Origin: Lachnospiraceae bacterium
Lineage (GTDB): Bacteria > Bacillota > Clostridia > Lachnospirales > Lachnospiraceae
Direction of reading: 5' to 3'
DNA: 64,000 nt
NCBI GenBank assembly: GCA_015056795.1
Contig: SVFO01000009.1
Span: 7,501-71,500 of the forward strand
The notes below the pieces were generated by a model. That model saw nothing but the letters and a program-made list of their open reading frames with translations, searched no databases and was not told the DNA's origin. A program made the position numbers and the translations under genes. Every line of letters begins with the position of its first letter. The first letter of the stretch is position 1. Shown in pieces: positions 17,883 through 25,586 of this stretch.

Positions 17883-18474
17883 TCCAATATTAAATATTAT
17901 TCGAGAGTATTTTATAGACATGGGATATAATGAGATTTATGTGAAAGATTTTATTTCAGAACGGGTTTTTAAGGAAATCATTTCGATTCGCTTGGCCAAT
18001 GCCAATGTTATGATAAGAAATAAAAGTGATCACAAGAGTCATCAGACACATATAGCTATAACGGGTGAAGCAATAGAGTTTTTTTATGATCCCAAAGAAA
18101 TGGTACAAAAAGGCAGTTCTATAGTCGAAACCAGGACGATTTATATTTCACCAAATAATATTAAACAGCTAAAAGGGGAAGATGTTGACATTGAGGATCC
18201 AAGAGACATGATTCGTGTTAAAGGTGTAGTTACTATTGGCACAAGAACTCAAAAGCAAGTACAGTTGTCAAAACGTAATGCTGAGAATAGCGTTGAATTT
18301 AATTTGTTAAGATTGGGGCTTTTTGAAAATGATCTACTAATTCTGTTAAAACAACGAGAACAAGAAGCCCTTTGGGCAATTGGAATACCGCAAGATTTCT
18401 ATTTGGATCTTATACCTAATTATGCAAAAAAATATGAAACTAATACATATCTGAGAATGCCGAAGAAAATGTAA
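17869..18474 (+). CDS. unknown 201-aa protein, last gene of the methyltransferase operon
   Basis: Not recognised. The ATG at 17869 follows a strong GGAGGG and overlaps the second methyltransferase by 14 bases, so it is certainly translated with it. The protein is mixed alpha/beta: an N-terminal helical part (residues 1-35, with YNEIYVKDFISERVFKEI), a central charged beta-rich part (45-140) and a C-terminal LFENDLLILLKQREQEALWAIGIPQDFYLD segment. There are scattered acidic residues but no clear PD-(D/E)XK, HNH or GIY-YIG signature. Gene position next to a C5 methyltransferase is typical for a type II restriction enzyme, so this is the leading guess, at low certainty. Confidence 0.5.
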   Translation: MAAYDPILNIIREYFIDMGYNEIYVKDFISERVFKEIISIRLANANVMIRNKSDHKSHQTHIAITGEAIEFFYDPKEMVQKGSSIVETRTIYISPNNIKQLKGEDVDIEDPRDMIRVKGVVTIGTRTQKQVQLSKRNAENSVEFNLLRLGLFENDLLILLKQREQEALWAIGIPQDFYLDLIPNYAKKYETNTYLRMPKKM

Positions 18475-18488
18475 GCATTTTGTAATGT

Positions 18489-18517
18489 AAGGGGTTGTAA
18501 AAAAAGTCCCTTTTTTA
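18489..18517 (+). terminator. weak intrinsic terminator after the defence operon
   Basis: AAGGGG and TCCCTT pair around a 12-base loop and are followed by a run of six T. It closes the long operon 15 bases after the last stop codon. Confidence 0.5.
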
Positions 18518-18532
18518 GAATTTAGATTCCAA

Positions 18533-18561
18533 TTGACAAACAAATGGCTAAGTTGTAAAAT
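18533..18561 (+). promoter_or_regulatory. consensus promoter of the AbiEi-like gene
   Basis: TTGACA (18533-18538), a 17-base spacer and TAAAAT (18556-18561), directly after the operon terminator and 63 bases before the chosen start. The strong -35 suggests steady expression unless autorepressed, as AbiEi antitoxins usually are. Confidence 0.7.
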
Positions 18562-18623
18562 TTAATTGAAATACGGCAAAAATGCAAAATGCCGAATATA
18601 AACTAATTTTGGAGATGGAAAAG

Positions 18624-19211
18624 ATGATAAGCACAACTGCTCTTCCGAAAGATCAGAAGATCTTTTCCATGCAGGAGCTTAAGAGTAACGGCCTCTCGCA
18701 GTATAAGGTTAGTAAACTGGTCGATGAAGGAAAACTTATAAAACTGAATAAGAGTTACTTTGAGAATACAGAGTATCAAGGTGAGGAGTCAGACTTCTAT
18801 TATGCGGAGGCATACGCGCCCAAAGGTGTGATATGTCTGCTTAGTGCTGCGGTTTATTATCATCTGACAACCTTCATTCCTGATGCGATTGATGTTGCCA
18901 TTCCGAGAAAGACGAAGATATCTACGATGCCAGACTGGCCACGGATGAATGTGCATTATTACACGGATGACAGGCATGAGCTGGGAGTGATAACAGTAAG
19001 GGAAGGCAAGAATGAGTTCAAAATTTATGATATGGAAAAGACCATTGTTGATATTGTGTTTTATAGGGAAAATGTTGGGATAGAGGAAACCAAAGAAATC
19101 CTTATAACTTATCTACGGCGTGATGATCGAAATCTGAATCGTCTCCTAAAATATGCTGAGATGATGAAGTGTGAAAAGATAATGCGACAATATCTAGAGG
19201 TGCTCGTTTGA
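18624..19211 (+). CDS. AbiEi-family antitoxin-like regulator, toxin partner absent
   Basis: A 195-aa protein. The ATG at 18624 is used because GGAG lies 9 bases upstream; an in-frame ATG at 18582 lacks a binding site. An N-terminal winged helix (about 10-55, FSMQELKSNGLSQYKVSKLVDEGKLIKLNKSYF) is followed by the AbiEi-type domain (GVICLLSAAVYYHLTT, then IYDMEKTIVDIVFYR), which matches transcriptional antitoxins of type IV systems. In complete pairs the AbiEii nucleotidyltransferase toxin follows at once. Here only 69 bases separate the stop from the flavodoxin gene, so the toxin is missing. It may be a relic or act as a stand-alone regulator. Confidence 0.75.
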   Translation: MISTTALPKDQKIFSMQELKSNGLSQYKVSKLVDEGKLIKLNKSYFENTEYQGEESDFYYAEAYAPKGVICLLSAAVYYHLTTFIPDAIDVAIPRKTKISTMPDWPRMNVHYYTDDRHELGVITVREGKNEFKIYDMEKTIVDIVFYRENVGIEETKEILITYLRRDDRNLNRLLKYAEMMKCEKIMRQYLEVLV

Positions 19212-19280
19212 TAAATGTCGTGTCCGAAAAGGATACGAGGCAATGTGGGATTATGAATCTAAAAGTAGGGAGGCCAAGCA

Positions 19281-19757
19281 ATGAGTAAGACTTTAGTAGC
19301 GTATTTTAGCGCAAGTGGAGTAACTGAGAAGGTCGCAACGAAGCTTGCAGATGCAGCAGGTGCGGACTTGTTTGAGATTAAGCCCGAGCAGGTCTATACG
19401 AAGGCTGATCTGAACTGGATGGACAAGAAGAGCAGGAGCAGCGTCGAGATGAATGACAGGAGCTCGCGTCCTGCGATTGCTTCTAAGGTCGAGAACATGG
19501 CGCAGTATGACGCAGTATTCGTTGGATTCCCCGTATGGTGGTATCGTGAGCCTTCGATTATCGATACCTTTATGGAGACCTATGATTTTTCGGGTAAGAA
19601 AGTAATTCCCTTCTGCACCTCTGGTGGAAGCGGATTAGGTGATACGGCGAAGAACCTAAAGGAGCTGGCTCCAGGTGCACAGGTTATTGATGGAAAGCGT
19701 TTCTCTCCACGGGTGTCAGAGAAGGACCTAAAGGAATGGGTGGATCTGGTTCTGTAG
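19281..19757 (+). CDS. flavodoxin
   Basis: A 158-aa flavodoxin-like FMN protein, preceded by GGGAGG. The N-terminal TLVAYFSASGVTEKVA loop is the phosphate-binding region of FMN (T/S-x-T-G-x-T class, here SASGVTEK). VGFPVWWYREPSIIDTF and PFCTSGGSGLG are the other flavin contacts of the YqcA/NADPH-quinone-type small flavodoxins found in gut Firmicutes. It probably carries electrons or reduces small electrophiles. The rhodanese lipoprotein gene follows by about 80 bases, suggesting a redox/sulfur operon before the insertion element arrived. Confidence 0.9.
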   Translation: MSKTLVAYFSASGVTEKVATKLADAAGADLFEIKPEQVYTKADLNWMDKKSRSSVEMNDRSSRPAIASKVENMAQYDAVFVGFPVWWYREPSIIDTFMETYDFSGKKVIPFCTSGGSGLGDTAKNLKELAPGAQVIDGKRFSPRVSEKDLKEWVDLVL

Positions 19758-19993
19758 TAAGGTACTTGAATGAAGTTACTTATAAAGGGGTAACATTTAT
19801 GCAAACGCCATTGTTAGAGGAGCAATTTTATTGATAATATGAAGAAGCTTAAATATATTGTAACCATGATTCTTTTGGCGTTAATAGTCGGAGGCTGCGG
19901 AATGGTACAGGTGATGGATGGTGACGGAATGGTGCGAAGCTATACGCAGATATCTCAGGAAGAAGCCAAGAAAATGATGGAAGTCGATGACGG

Positions 19994-20002
19994 TCACATT
20001 AT
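19994..20002. repeat. left target-site duplication of the IS21 element
   Basis: TCACATTAT here is repeated at 22573-22581 on the other side. ACATTAT is the minimal duplication when both element ends are drawn as GATTATTCCG. Confidence 0.85.
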
Positions 20003-20121
20003 GATTATTCCGGCGTGGCAGAGCCATGCAATCCGTTAAAATAGAGCCGGTCGTTCCGATGTACAGAGCCACGGTTCTGGTGGCGGGAGCCACTAGGCTC
20101 CCGCGCATAGTACTTTGAAAA

Positions 20122-20865
20122 CTAAATTCTGCTGTGACGCTTGCGCATCGAAACGTCTCCGCCGATGGTAATGGCATAGCCGTTGGCGGTCATGCGGTCA
20201 AGAAGCGTGTCTGCAACGCCGCCGCTTCCAAGACGCTCGTGCCATCCCGCGATTGAGACCTGTGAGCAAAGTATGGTGGAGACCTTTGCTTCGTCCCTGG
20301 CCCTGAGAAGAATGAACAGATCCCTCTGTTCGTCCTGCGTCGTCGGGATCAGAAGAAAGTCATCGAAGATCATAAGGGGTATGCCGCGCAGTTGATTGAT
20401 CACGTCGTTGTATTTGCCCTGCAGTCTAGCGGCTTCCATGTCCCCAAAGAACTCGGAGAGGCGGTAATATCGGGCACGATATTCATTCCTGCACGCATTG
20501 GTTGCCAGGGCGCATGCCACGTAGGTTTTTCCGCAACCCGTGGCTCCGATCAGCATGACATTCAGTCCCTTGCGAAGGTATTCGTTGGTCCTGAGCGTTG
20601 CAAAAAGATCCTTGTCCAGGTTGCGGTCAGGAAGGTATTCAATGCCTCCAAGATAGGCGGAAGAGTCAGGAAGGTGAGCGCCCTTAAGCAGTCTTCTTAC
20701 CTTGTTGTTCGTTCGCGTGTCAAACTCGGCGTCAACCAAAAGGGAAAGTCTTTCGTCAAAAGTAAGCGCCGAATACGTGTCAGGATCGTTCGCCTGTTCG
20801 GCGTATGCCTTTGCAAACGCGGGGAGCCGCATTTTCCTCAGTTTCTGAAGGGTGTCATGATTCAT
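20122..20865 (-). CDS. istB: IstB-type transposition helper ATPase
   Basis: A 247-aa AAA+ ATPase of the IS21 family. Walker A is IGATGCGKTY, Walker B is LMIFDDF, and the N-terminal LRKMRLPAFAKAY helix is typical. The ATG at 20865 follows GGGAGG by 9 bases; the gene overlaps the istA stop by 11 bases, so it is coupled. It directs target choice and activates the IstA transposase. The length and motifs look intact, so the element could still be active. Confidence 0.93.
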   Translation of the reverse strand: MNHDTLQKLRKMRLPAFAKAYAEQANDPDTYSALTFDERLSLLVDAEFDTRTNNKVRRLLKGAHLPDSSAYLGGIEYLPDRNLDKDLFATLRTNEYLRKGLNVMLIGATGCGKTYVACALATNACRNEYRARYYRLSEFFGDMEAARLQGKYNDVINQLRGIPLMIFDDFLLIPTTQDEQRDLFILLRARDEAKVSTILCSQVSIAGWHERLGSGGVADTLLDRMTANGYAITIGGDVSMRKRHSRI

Positions 20866-22414
20866 CGCCGGCACCTCCCGCATAGTACGCCGCGCCGCGA
20901 AGGTGCGTGTACCCGTTTGAGTTGGCCGCGTCTGAAACTTTCTTGTTTGAAGGTTTCGAAACGTCTTGACCAGCCTCCAGTATCAGTCTAATATTTTTAT
21001 ATCGGGGGTTGGGGACGTGCGCGAGCGCCAACTTACACGCATTCTCCAGTCGAACCGCCGAGTATTTGTCGGCGAGCTTCAGGAGGGACAGGCATCCTTT
21101 GTATGCCTGTTCTTCCACCCGGTATGAAGCAAACAGCCTGTCCACCACTTCTTTCGCGGACGGACCAATGGTTTCGGCCCAGCGCTTAAAGCGTTCGGCG
21201 TTCCATTCGCCGTAAAGCCTGTGGTTTTCCGGCATGTGGTCCGGATTGGTGTCGTATTGTCCGGCGCGGCCGTGCAGCCTCCTGTGACTGCATATCCGCG
21301 TTCCCTGGTAGAATGCCTCGACGACGTTGTTCGTGAGGCGCACGTCCACCTTTTTCCTGGCGTAAGCATACGGTACGGAATAGTACTGGCCGTCAACCGC
21401 AACGTGGTAATTGAGTTGCACCGTTACAGCCTTCCACGTGGCGAATTCGTAGGGCCGGGGAGGAAGCGACTTCATGAACGGCAGTTCCTCTTCAGCGTAC
21501 ACGGAAGCCCTGGAACCTTCCTTTTTTTGGAACGGGCGGTCGTTAAAAACTTCCAGTTCACGCGAGATCGCGCGGTTTAGTTCAGCAAGGCTAAAGAACC
21601 TTTTGTCGCGAAGTTTCGCAATGATCCGGGAGGTAAGCTGTCCGACGGTTCCCTCCACTGCCGCCTTGTCCTTGGGCGCAAGCACCCTGGTCGGCAAAAG
21701 GGCAGTCCCGTAGTGATCCGCCAGTTCCTGATAACTCCGATTCATGACCGGATCGTCATGCCTTGCGTGGCTGACAACTCCCGTTTTTAGGTTGTCGCTC
21801 ACGAGCATTCGTGCGGTTCCGCCAAAGAAGGAGAACGCGCGCACGTGAGCATTGATCCAGTCCTCCTGTTTCATCGTAAGGCATGCCTCGGCGTAGCTGT
21901 ACATGCTGAATGGCAAGGTCGCGACGAACAGGTAACACTTTGATTCCTCGCCCGTGACGGAGTCATGGATCGACAGGGTCGTTCCGGCCCAGTCAACCAT
22001 AAGTTTGTCGCCGGGCTTGTGCTGCACGTGCATTGTCAGCTTGTTCTTCTCGACATAGTCACCGTAATGCTTGCAGAACTGGGAATACATGTACGGCGGC
22101 TTTTTGGTCTCCCTGCAGGCGTCTGAATACTCCTCCCACAAAAGGCGGAGAGTTACTCCCTGCCGGAGCAATTCCCTGTGAATTCGTTCGTAGTCAGGCA
22201 TGACCTGAACAGGTTCCAGTTCCTTCTCAGGGAAGAGCAGGGCCGTCAGGGCTTTTTCCTCCATTCCGGCGATCTGAGAAGCCTGGAGGCCGGCTCGCTT
22301 GGCTGCCGCGATCACGGAAGCCACTGTGTTTCTTGACACCTTCAGCGTGGCAGCGATTGTTCGCTGACTGTAGTTTTCGGCGTAAAGAAGCAGGATTTGT
22401 TTTTCTTTGGACAT
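20855..22414 (-). CDS. istA: IstA transposase of an IS21-family element
   Basis: A 519-aa transposase. The start at 22414 (MSKEKQILLL) follows AAAGGAGG; the longer open frame to 22492 has no binding site. An N-terminal HTH (YSQRTIAATLKVSRNTV) binds the ends. The DDE catalytic core shows Asp in MVDWAG, Asp in LVSDNLKTG and Glu in DKAAVEGTVGQL. A C-terminal beta domain follows (YSVPYAYARKKVDVRL). It appears intact. Confidence 0.94.
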   Translation of the reverse strand: MSKEKQILLLYAENYSQRTIAATLKVSRNTVASVIAAAKRAGLQASQIAGMEEKALTALLFPEKELEPVQVMPDYERIHRELLRQGVTLRLLWEEYSDACRETKKPPYMYSQFCKHYGDYVEKNKLTMHVQHKPGDKLMVDWAGTTLSIHDSVTGEESKCYLFVATLPFSMYSYAEACLTMKQEDWINAHVRAFSFFGGTARMLVSDNLKTGVVSHARHDDPVMNRSYQELADHYGTALLPTRVLAPKDKAAVEGTVGQLTSRIIAKLRDKRFFSLAELNRAISRELEVFNDRPFQKKEGSRASVYAEEELPFMKSLPPRPYEFATWKAVTVQLNYHVAVDGQYYSVPYAYARKKVDVRLTNNVVEAFYQGTRICSHRRLHGRAGQYDTNPDHMPENHRLYGEWNAERFKRWAETIGPSAKEVVDRLFASYRVEEQAYKGCLSLLKLADKYSAVRLENACKLALAHVPNPRYKNIRLILEAGQDVSKPSNKKVSDAANSNGYTHLRGAAYYAGGAGDES

Positions 22415-22572
22415 AAGATGCCCTCCTTTCAATGATTCGCACGTTTTGGTGCGTAATACCATTGTAAAGGATGGCTCCGTACAACGGAACACCTTATGAT
22501 TCCGATTGGCTCCGCCACGCGGAACGGGTGGCTCTCTTTATCGGACGGAGTGGCTCTGGAGGTGCGGAATAA

Positions 22573-22581
22573 TCACATTAT
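22573..22581. repeat. right target-site duplication of the IS21 element
   Basis: Second copy of TCACATTAT. Removing the element and one copy restores the lipoprotein reading frame, which is independent support for the boundaries. Confidence 0.85.
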
Positions 22582-22873
22582 ACTTGATGTGCGGAGGATC
22601 GATGAGTTTAACGAAGGTCATATTCCAGACGCGATATGTATTCCAAACGAAAGCATAATAGACGAACGGCCAGAAGAGCTTCCTGACATAGACCAGATCA
22701 TTCTGGTGTATTGTCGAAGCGGAAGGCGAAGCAAGGAAGCTGCCCAAAAGCTTTTTGACATGGGCTATGTGAATGTATATGAGTTTGGCGGCATTATAGA
22801 TTGGACTGGCGAGGTGGAACGCTAGGAAAAATGTAGTACCATGAAAAAAGAGAGAAAGGATTTGAGGACTGTC

Positions 22874-23749
22874 ATGGAAAGAAGGAAAAAGGAATCGCGC
22901 CCTGTTCTGGCGATATGCTATGATTTTGACAAAACGCTGTCGCCAGATGACATGCAGGCGCAGGGATATATCCAGTCAGTGAATAATGGCGACGTGGCAT
23001 CATTTTGGCAGGAGGCCAATGAATTGGCTGTCAAAAATGACATGGACTCCAACTTGGCATATATGTATGTGATGGTCGAGAAGGCACGTGGCAGGATTCT
23101 TCTGACAAAGAGCAGCCTTGAAGAATATGGTTCCAAGGTAATGCTCTTTCCCGGTGTTGAAACCTGGTTTAAGAGGATCAGGAGGTACGGAGAAGAAAAG
23201 GGCGTGATCATAGAGCATTACATTATTTCTTCTGGTCTTAAGGAAATGATCGAGGGAACGAGTGTTGCCAAAGCTGGTGCATTCGAAAGGATCTATGCCA
23301 GCTCTTTCATGTTTGATGACAGGGAAGTTCCCATCTGGCCCGCGCAGGCCGTGAATTACACAAATAAGACGCAGTTTTTGTTTCGAATCGAGAAGGGGGT
23401 ACTGGATCCAAATGATAGCGGCGTGAATGATTATTTTGCACCAGAAGATTTAAGGGTGCCTTTTAGGAACATCGTTTATGTGGGAGACAGTGCAACGGAC
23501 ATTCCTTGCATGAAGCTTGTAAATTCCTACGGCGGACATGCCATCGGAGTTTATAACAATGTCACCTCAGATAAAACAAAGGTCTTCAAGATGTTTAAGG
23601 AAAATCGCATTCGTTATTTTGCACCTGCAAATTATGAGGATGGATCGAAGCTGGACGAGCTTGTGAAATCCATCATTGATCGCACGGCTGCGAATGAAGC
23701 CCTGGAGGAGATGTATTACGCCTGCAAGGAAGAATGTAGCGAACGATAA
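22874..23749 (+). CDS. HAD-superfamily phosphatase
   Basis: A 291-aa HAD hydrolase. Motif I is CYDFDKTLSP (nucleophile Asp and second Asp spaced D-x-D), motif II is the Ser in YIISSGLKEMIEG, and the acidic motif IV is VYVGDSATDIPCM. The cap is of the C1 helical type between motifs I and II. The ATG at 22874 follows GAGG by 7 bases; an in-frame ATG at 22841 is possible and adds 11 charged residues. The substrate is unknown; small phospho-metabolites are typical. It follows the split rhodanese gene by about 50 bases. Confidence 0.85.
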   Translation: MERRKKESRPVLAICYDFDKTLSPDDMQAQGYIQSVNNGDVASFWQEANELAVKNDMDSNLAYMYVMVEKARGRILLTKSSLEEYGSKVMLFPGVETWFKRIRRYGEEKGVIIEHYIISSGLKEMIEGTSVAKAGAFERIYASSFMFDDREVPIWPAQAVNYTNKTQFLFRIEKGVLDPNDSGVNDYFAPEDLRVPFRNIVYVGDSATDIPCMKLVNSYGGHAIGVYNNVTSDKTKVFKMFKENRIRYFAPANYEDGSKLDELVKSIIDRTAANEALEEMYYACKEECSER

Positions 23750-23776
23750 CCTGATGAAGTAGAAGATATCATGTAA

Positions 23777-23875
23777 ATCAGTGCCTTTGGACATGCGAAT
23801 GCCTTTGGGGTTGCGGACGTTACTACGATTGGTATTATGGTAAATGACCCGGAAGAGAGGAAATTATGGGTTTGA
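23777..23875 (+). pseudogene. short coding remnant before the symporter fusion gene
   Basis: A frame bounded by TAA at 23774 and TGA at 23873 reads ISAFGHANAFGVADVTTIGI, then MVNDPEERKLWV. It looks like protein sequence but has no early start codon, so it is probably the end of a decayed gene. It overlaps the start of the next gene by 10 bases. Confidence 0.3.
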
Positions 23876-25461
23876 GATATAAGGAGTATTCGCTGGATGA
23901 AAGCAGCGTGGATGCTATTTCGACCAAAGTACAGGATTATTTGTCTGGATTGGGGACGGAAAGCGGCAATATACAGAGAATACGGCTTACAGTGGAAGAA
24001 CTTCTGCTCAGCATCAAGGAACATGACAAAAATTGTGCAAAGGTTTCTGTGGGCATGGGCAGGCAGTTTGGACGGCATCTATTGCGGCTGCGCTATGAAG
24101 CGGAGCCATTTGATCCAGTAGAAGACAGCGAGGACAACTGGGGCAGTGACATAATGCGCCGGTTGGGATATTTGCCCGCTTGGAGTCATCGCGGGCGCAT
24201 GAATATGATTTCTCTGGTGCTGAATGACAGAAAAAAACGAAGTACTGCATTTCTTACGATTTCTGCCGTGCTTTTGGCAGCTCTGGTTGGCATGTTAGGG
24301 TTACGATTTCCTGAGACGCTTCGCAGGGATATCTGCGATATACTGCTTGCTCCGTTGGCAGATGGATTTCTTGGACTCTTGAGGACTTTTTCTGGAGTGA
24401 TGATCCTTCTGTCTTTATGCAGCGGAATCACCGGTCTAGGCGATTCCAAAACCTTGGGCCGATTGACAGGCGCTCTTTTACGGCGAGTGCTGCTTCTGTC
24501 CGTGGTGGCGGGCTTTGTGACCATCGCCCTGATTCGACCACTGGTACGGCTTAGTTCTTCGGTATCGATGCAGATGGACACGGGTGCAATCAAAGAAATA
24601 AGTCAGATGTTCTTTGACATTCTTCCGCCTAACTTGATCGAACCATTTCAAACTGGTAATATTCTGCAGATTCTGACGATTGCGCTTCTTCTTGGCATGG
24701 CGTTGCTTGCGATGAGGGAACGGGGAAGCACAATTTGCCGACTGATTGATGAAGGAGCGATCCTGAGCCAGAATGTCATAGCGGTGGTTTGTTCAGCAAT
24801 ACCATTGTATGTCTTTGCTGTTTTTCTGCAACAAATATGGCTCGGTGACGCACAGACGCTTTTATTGGCATGGAAGCCTTTAGTGCTGATTAACCTTTTC
24901 ATGGTTGTCGCGACGATCGTTTTCTGGATGGCTTCGGCGATGAAACTGAGGTACTCGCCTGTGAAACTGATTAAAAAAGTGATGCCTCCTTGTCTGATTG
25001 CGTTTACCACGGCATCCAGCCTATCTGCGGTGACATTGAGCATGGAGACCTGTGAGAATAAGCTCGGAATCAAAAAGAAGATGGTTTCCTATCTTTTCCC
25101 GCTGGAATTTATGCTTTACAGGATTACCAATATCGTATATTACCTCGTTCTGGTCTTTTGCCTTGCCGAAATGTACGGCGTTGAGGTTGGCTTGCCTTGG
25201 ATGCTCATGGCAATGATTTTGGTCATGTTGATGGCTGTGGCTTCCCCTCCGATCAATGGAGGCGGGATGATGGTTTACTCCATTCTGATTACCTCTTTGG
25301 GGATTCCGGCGAATGCGATCATTCTTGCCGTGGGGATAGAGGTGCTGAGTGATTTTATGTACACTGGCTGCACGATATTCATGCAAATTCTGCATGTTGC
25401 GTGCGAAGCGGAACGGCTTGGTGCGCTGGATCGGAAGATCCTGACAGACGATTCGGACTGA
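23866..25461 (+). CDS. fusion of an anti-sigma-type ATPase domain with an SDF-family symporter
   Basis: A 531-aa protein. Residues 1-105 look like a GHKL (HATPase_c_2, RsbW-like) module: LTVEELLLSIKEH corresponds to the N-box helix and DNWGSDIMRRLG to the lid region, although key Asn/Gly residues are partly changed. From residue 125 on it is a multi-helix transporter of the dicarboxylate/amino acid:cation symporter family, with AFTTASSLSAVTLSMETC (re-entrant loop HP1-like, serine-rich) and ASPPINGGGMMVYSILITSLGIP (HP2-like). The two halves are linked without a stop. Substrate unknown. It may couple solute transport to a partner-switching regulator; that is inference. Confidence 0.75.
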   Translation: MGLRYKEYSLDESSVDAISTKVQDYLSGLGTESGNIQRIRLTVEELLLSIKEHDKNCAKVSVGMGRQFGRHLLRLRYEAEPFDPVEDSEDNWGSDIMRRLGYLPAWSHRGRMNMISLVLNDRKKRSTAFLTISAVLLAALVGMLGLRFPETLRRDICDILLAPLADGFLGLLRTFSGVMILLSLCSGITGLGDSKTLGRLTGALLRRVLLLSVVAGFVTIALIRPLVRLSSSVSMQMDTGAIKEISQMFFDILPPNLIEPFQTGNILQILTIALLLGMALLAMRERGSTICRLIDEGAILSQNVIAVVCSAIPLYVFAVFLQQIWLGDAQTLLLAWKPLVLINLFMVVATIVFWMASAMKLRYSPVKLIKKVMPPCLIAFTTASSLSAVTLSMETCENKLGIKKKMVSYLFPLEFMLYRITNIVYYLVLVFCLAEMYGVEVGLPWMLMAMILVMLMAVASPPINGGGMMVYSILITSLGIPANAIILAVGIEVLSDFMYTGCTIFMQILHVACEAERLGALDRKILTDDSD

Positions 25462-25586
25462 AATGGAGACGAGTGCACGATAAACGAGATATTGTGGTTC
25501 TTTTTACGATTTATTCGAGGTGGCCTTTATGATAAATTAGAAAGAGGGAGAGGAATGGGTTCTTCTCTTCCGAAAGGGAGATAAAC

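Larger units (their letters stand above)
20003..22574 (-). mobile_element. IS21-family insertion sequence
   Basis: A 2572-bp element with two overlapping genes, istA and istB, on the minus strand. The ends are imperfect inverted repeats: both start GATTATTCCG and share CAGAGCC at positions 17-23. Further AGAGCC/GGCTC copies lie just inside each end (near 20044, 20066, 22469, 22502, 22529 and 22549), as expected for transposase binding sites of this family. The flanks carry the 7-bp duplication ACATTAT. If the two bases TC are counted outside, the duplication is 9 bp and the element is 2 bp shorter. Confidence 0.92.
19839..22825 (+). pseudogene. rhodanese-domain lipoprotein gene split by an IS21-family element
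   Basis: The left part (19839-20002) encodes a lipoprotein signal peptide (MKKLKYIVTMILLALIVGGC, lipobox VGGC) and YTQISQEEAKKMMEVDDGHI. The right part (22575-22825) continues in register as ILDVRRIDEFNEGHIPDAI...ILVYCRSGRRSKEAAQKL...FGGIIDWTGEVER, with the rhodanese catalytic Cys in VYCRSGRR. Joining the halves at the ACATTAT duplication gives an uninterrupted frame, DDGHIILDVRR. The gene would have encoded a small surface sulfurtransferase. The right part is open on its own from 22496 but then begins inside the element and would lack the signal peptide. Confidence 0.88.

Noticed and set aside
19214..19280. Possible start of an AbiEii toxin after the AbiEi-like gene
   Set aside because: Frames in this 67-base stretch are short (MSCPKRIRGNVGL and similar) and do not resemble the nucleotidyltransferase toxin.
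5100..19300. Prophage or integrative element boundaries around the defence island
   Set aside because: No integrase, tRNA or convincing direct repeats were seen at the edges, so only an AT-rich island is claimed.
20083..20104. GCGGGAGCC-ACTA-GGCTCCCGC hairpin near the left end of the IS21 element
   Set aside because: Considered as a terminator for istB, but no T-run follows on either strand; more likely part of the end structure of the element.
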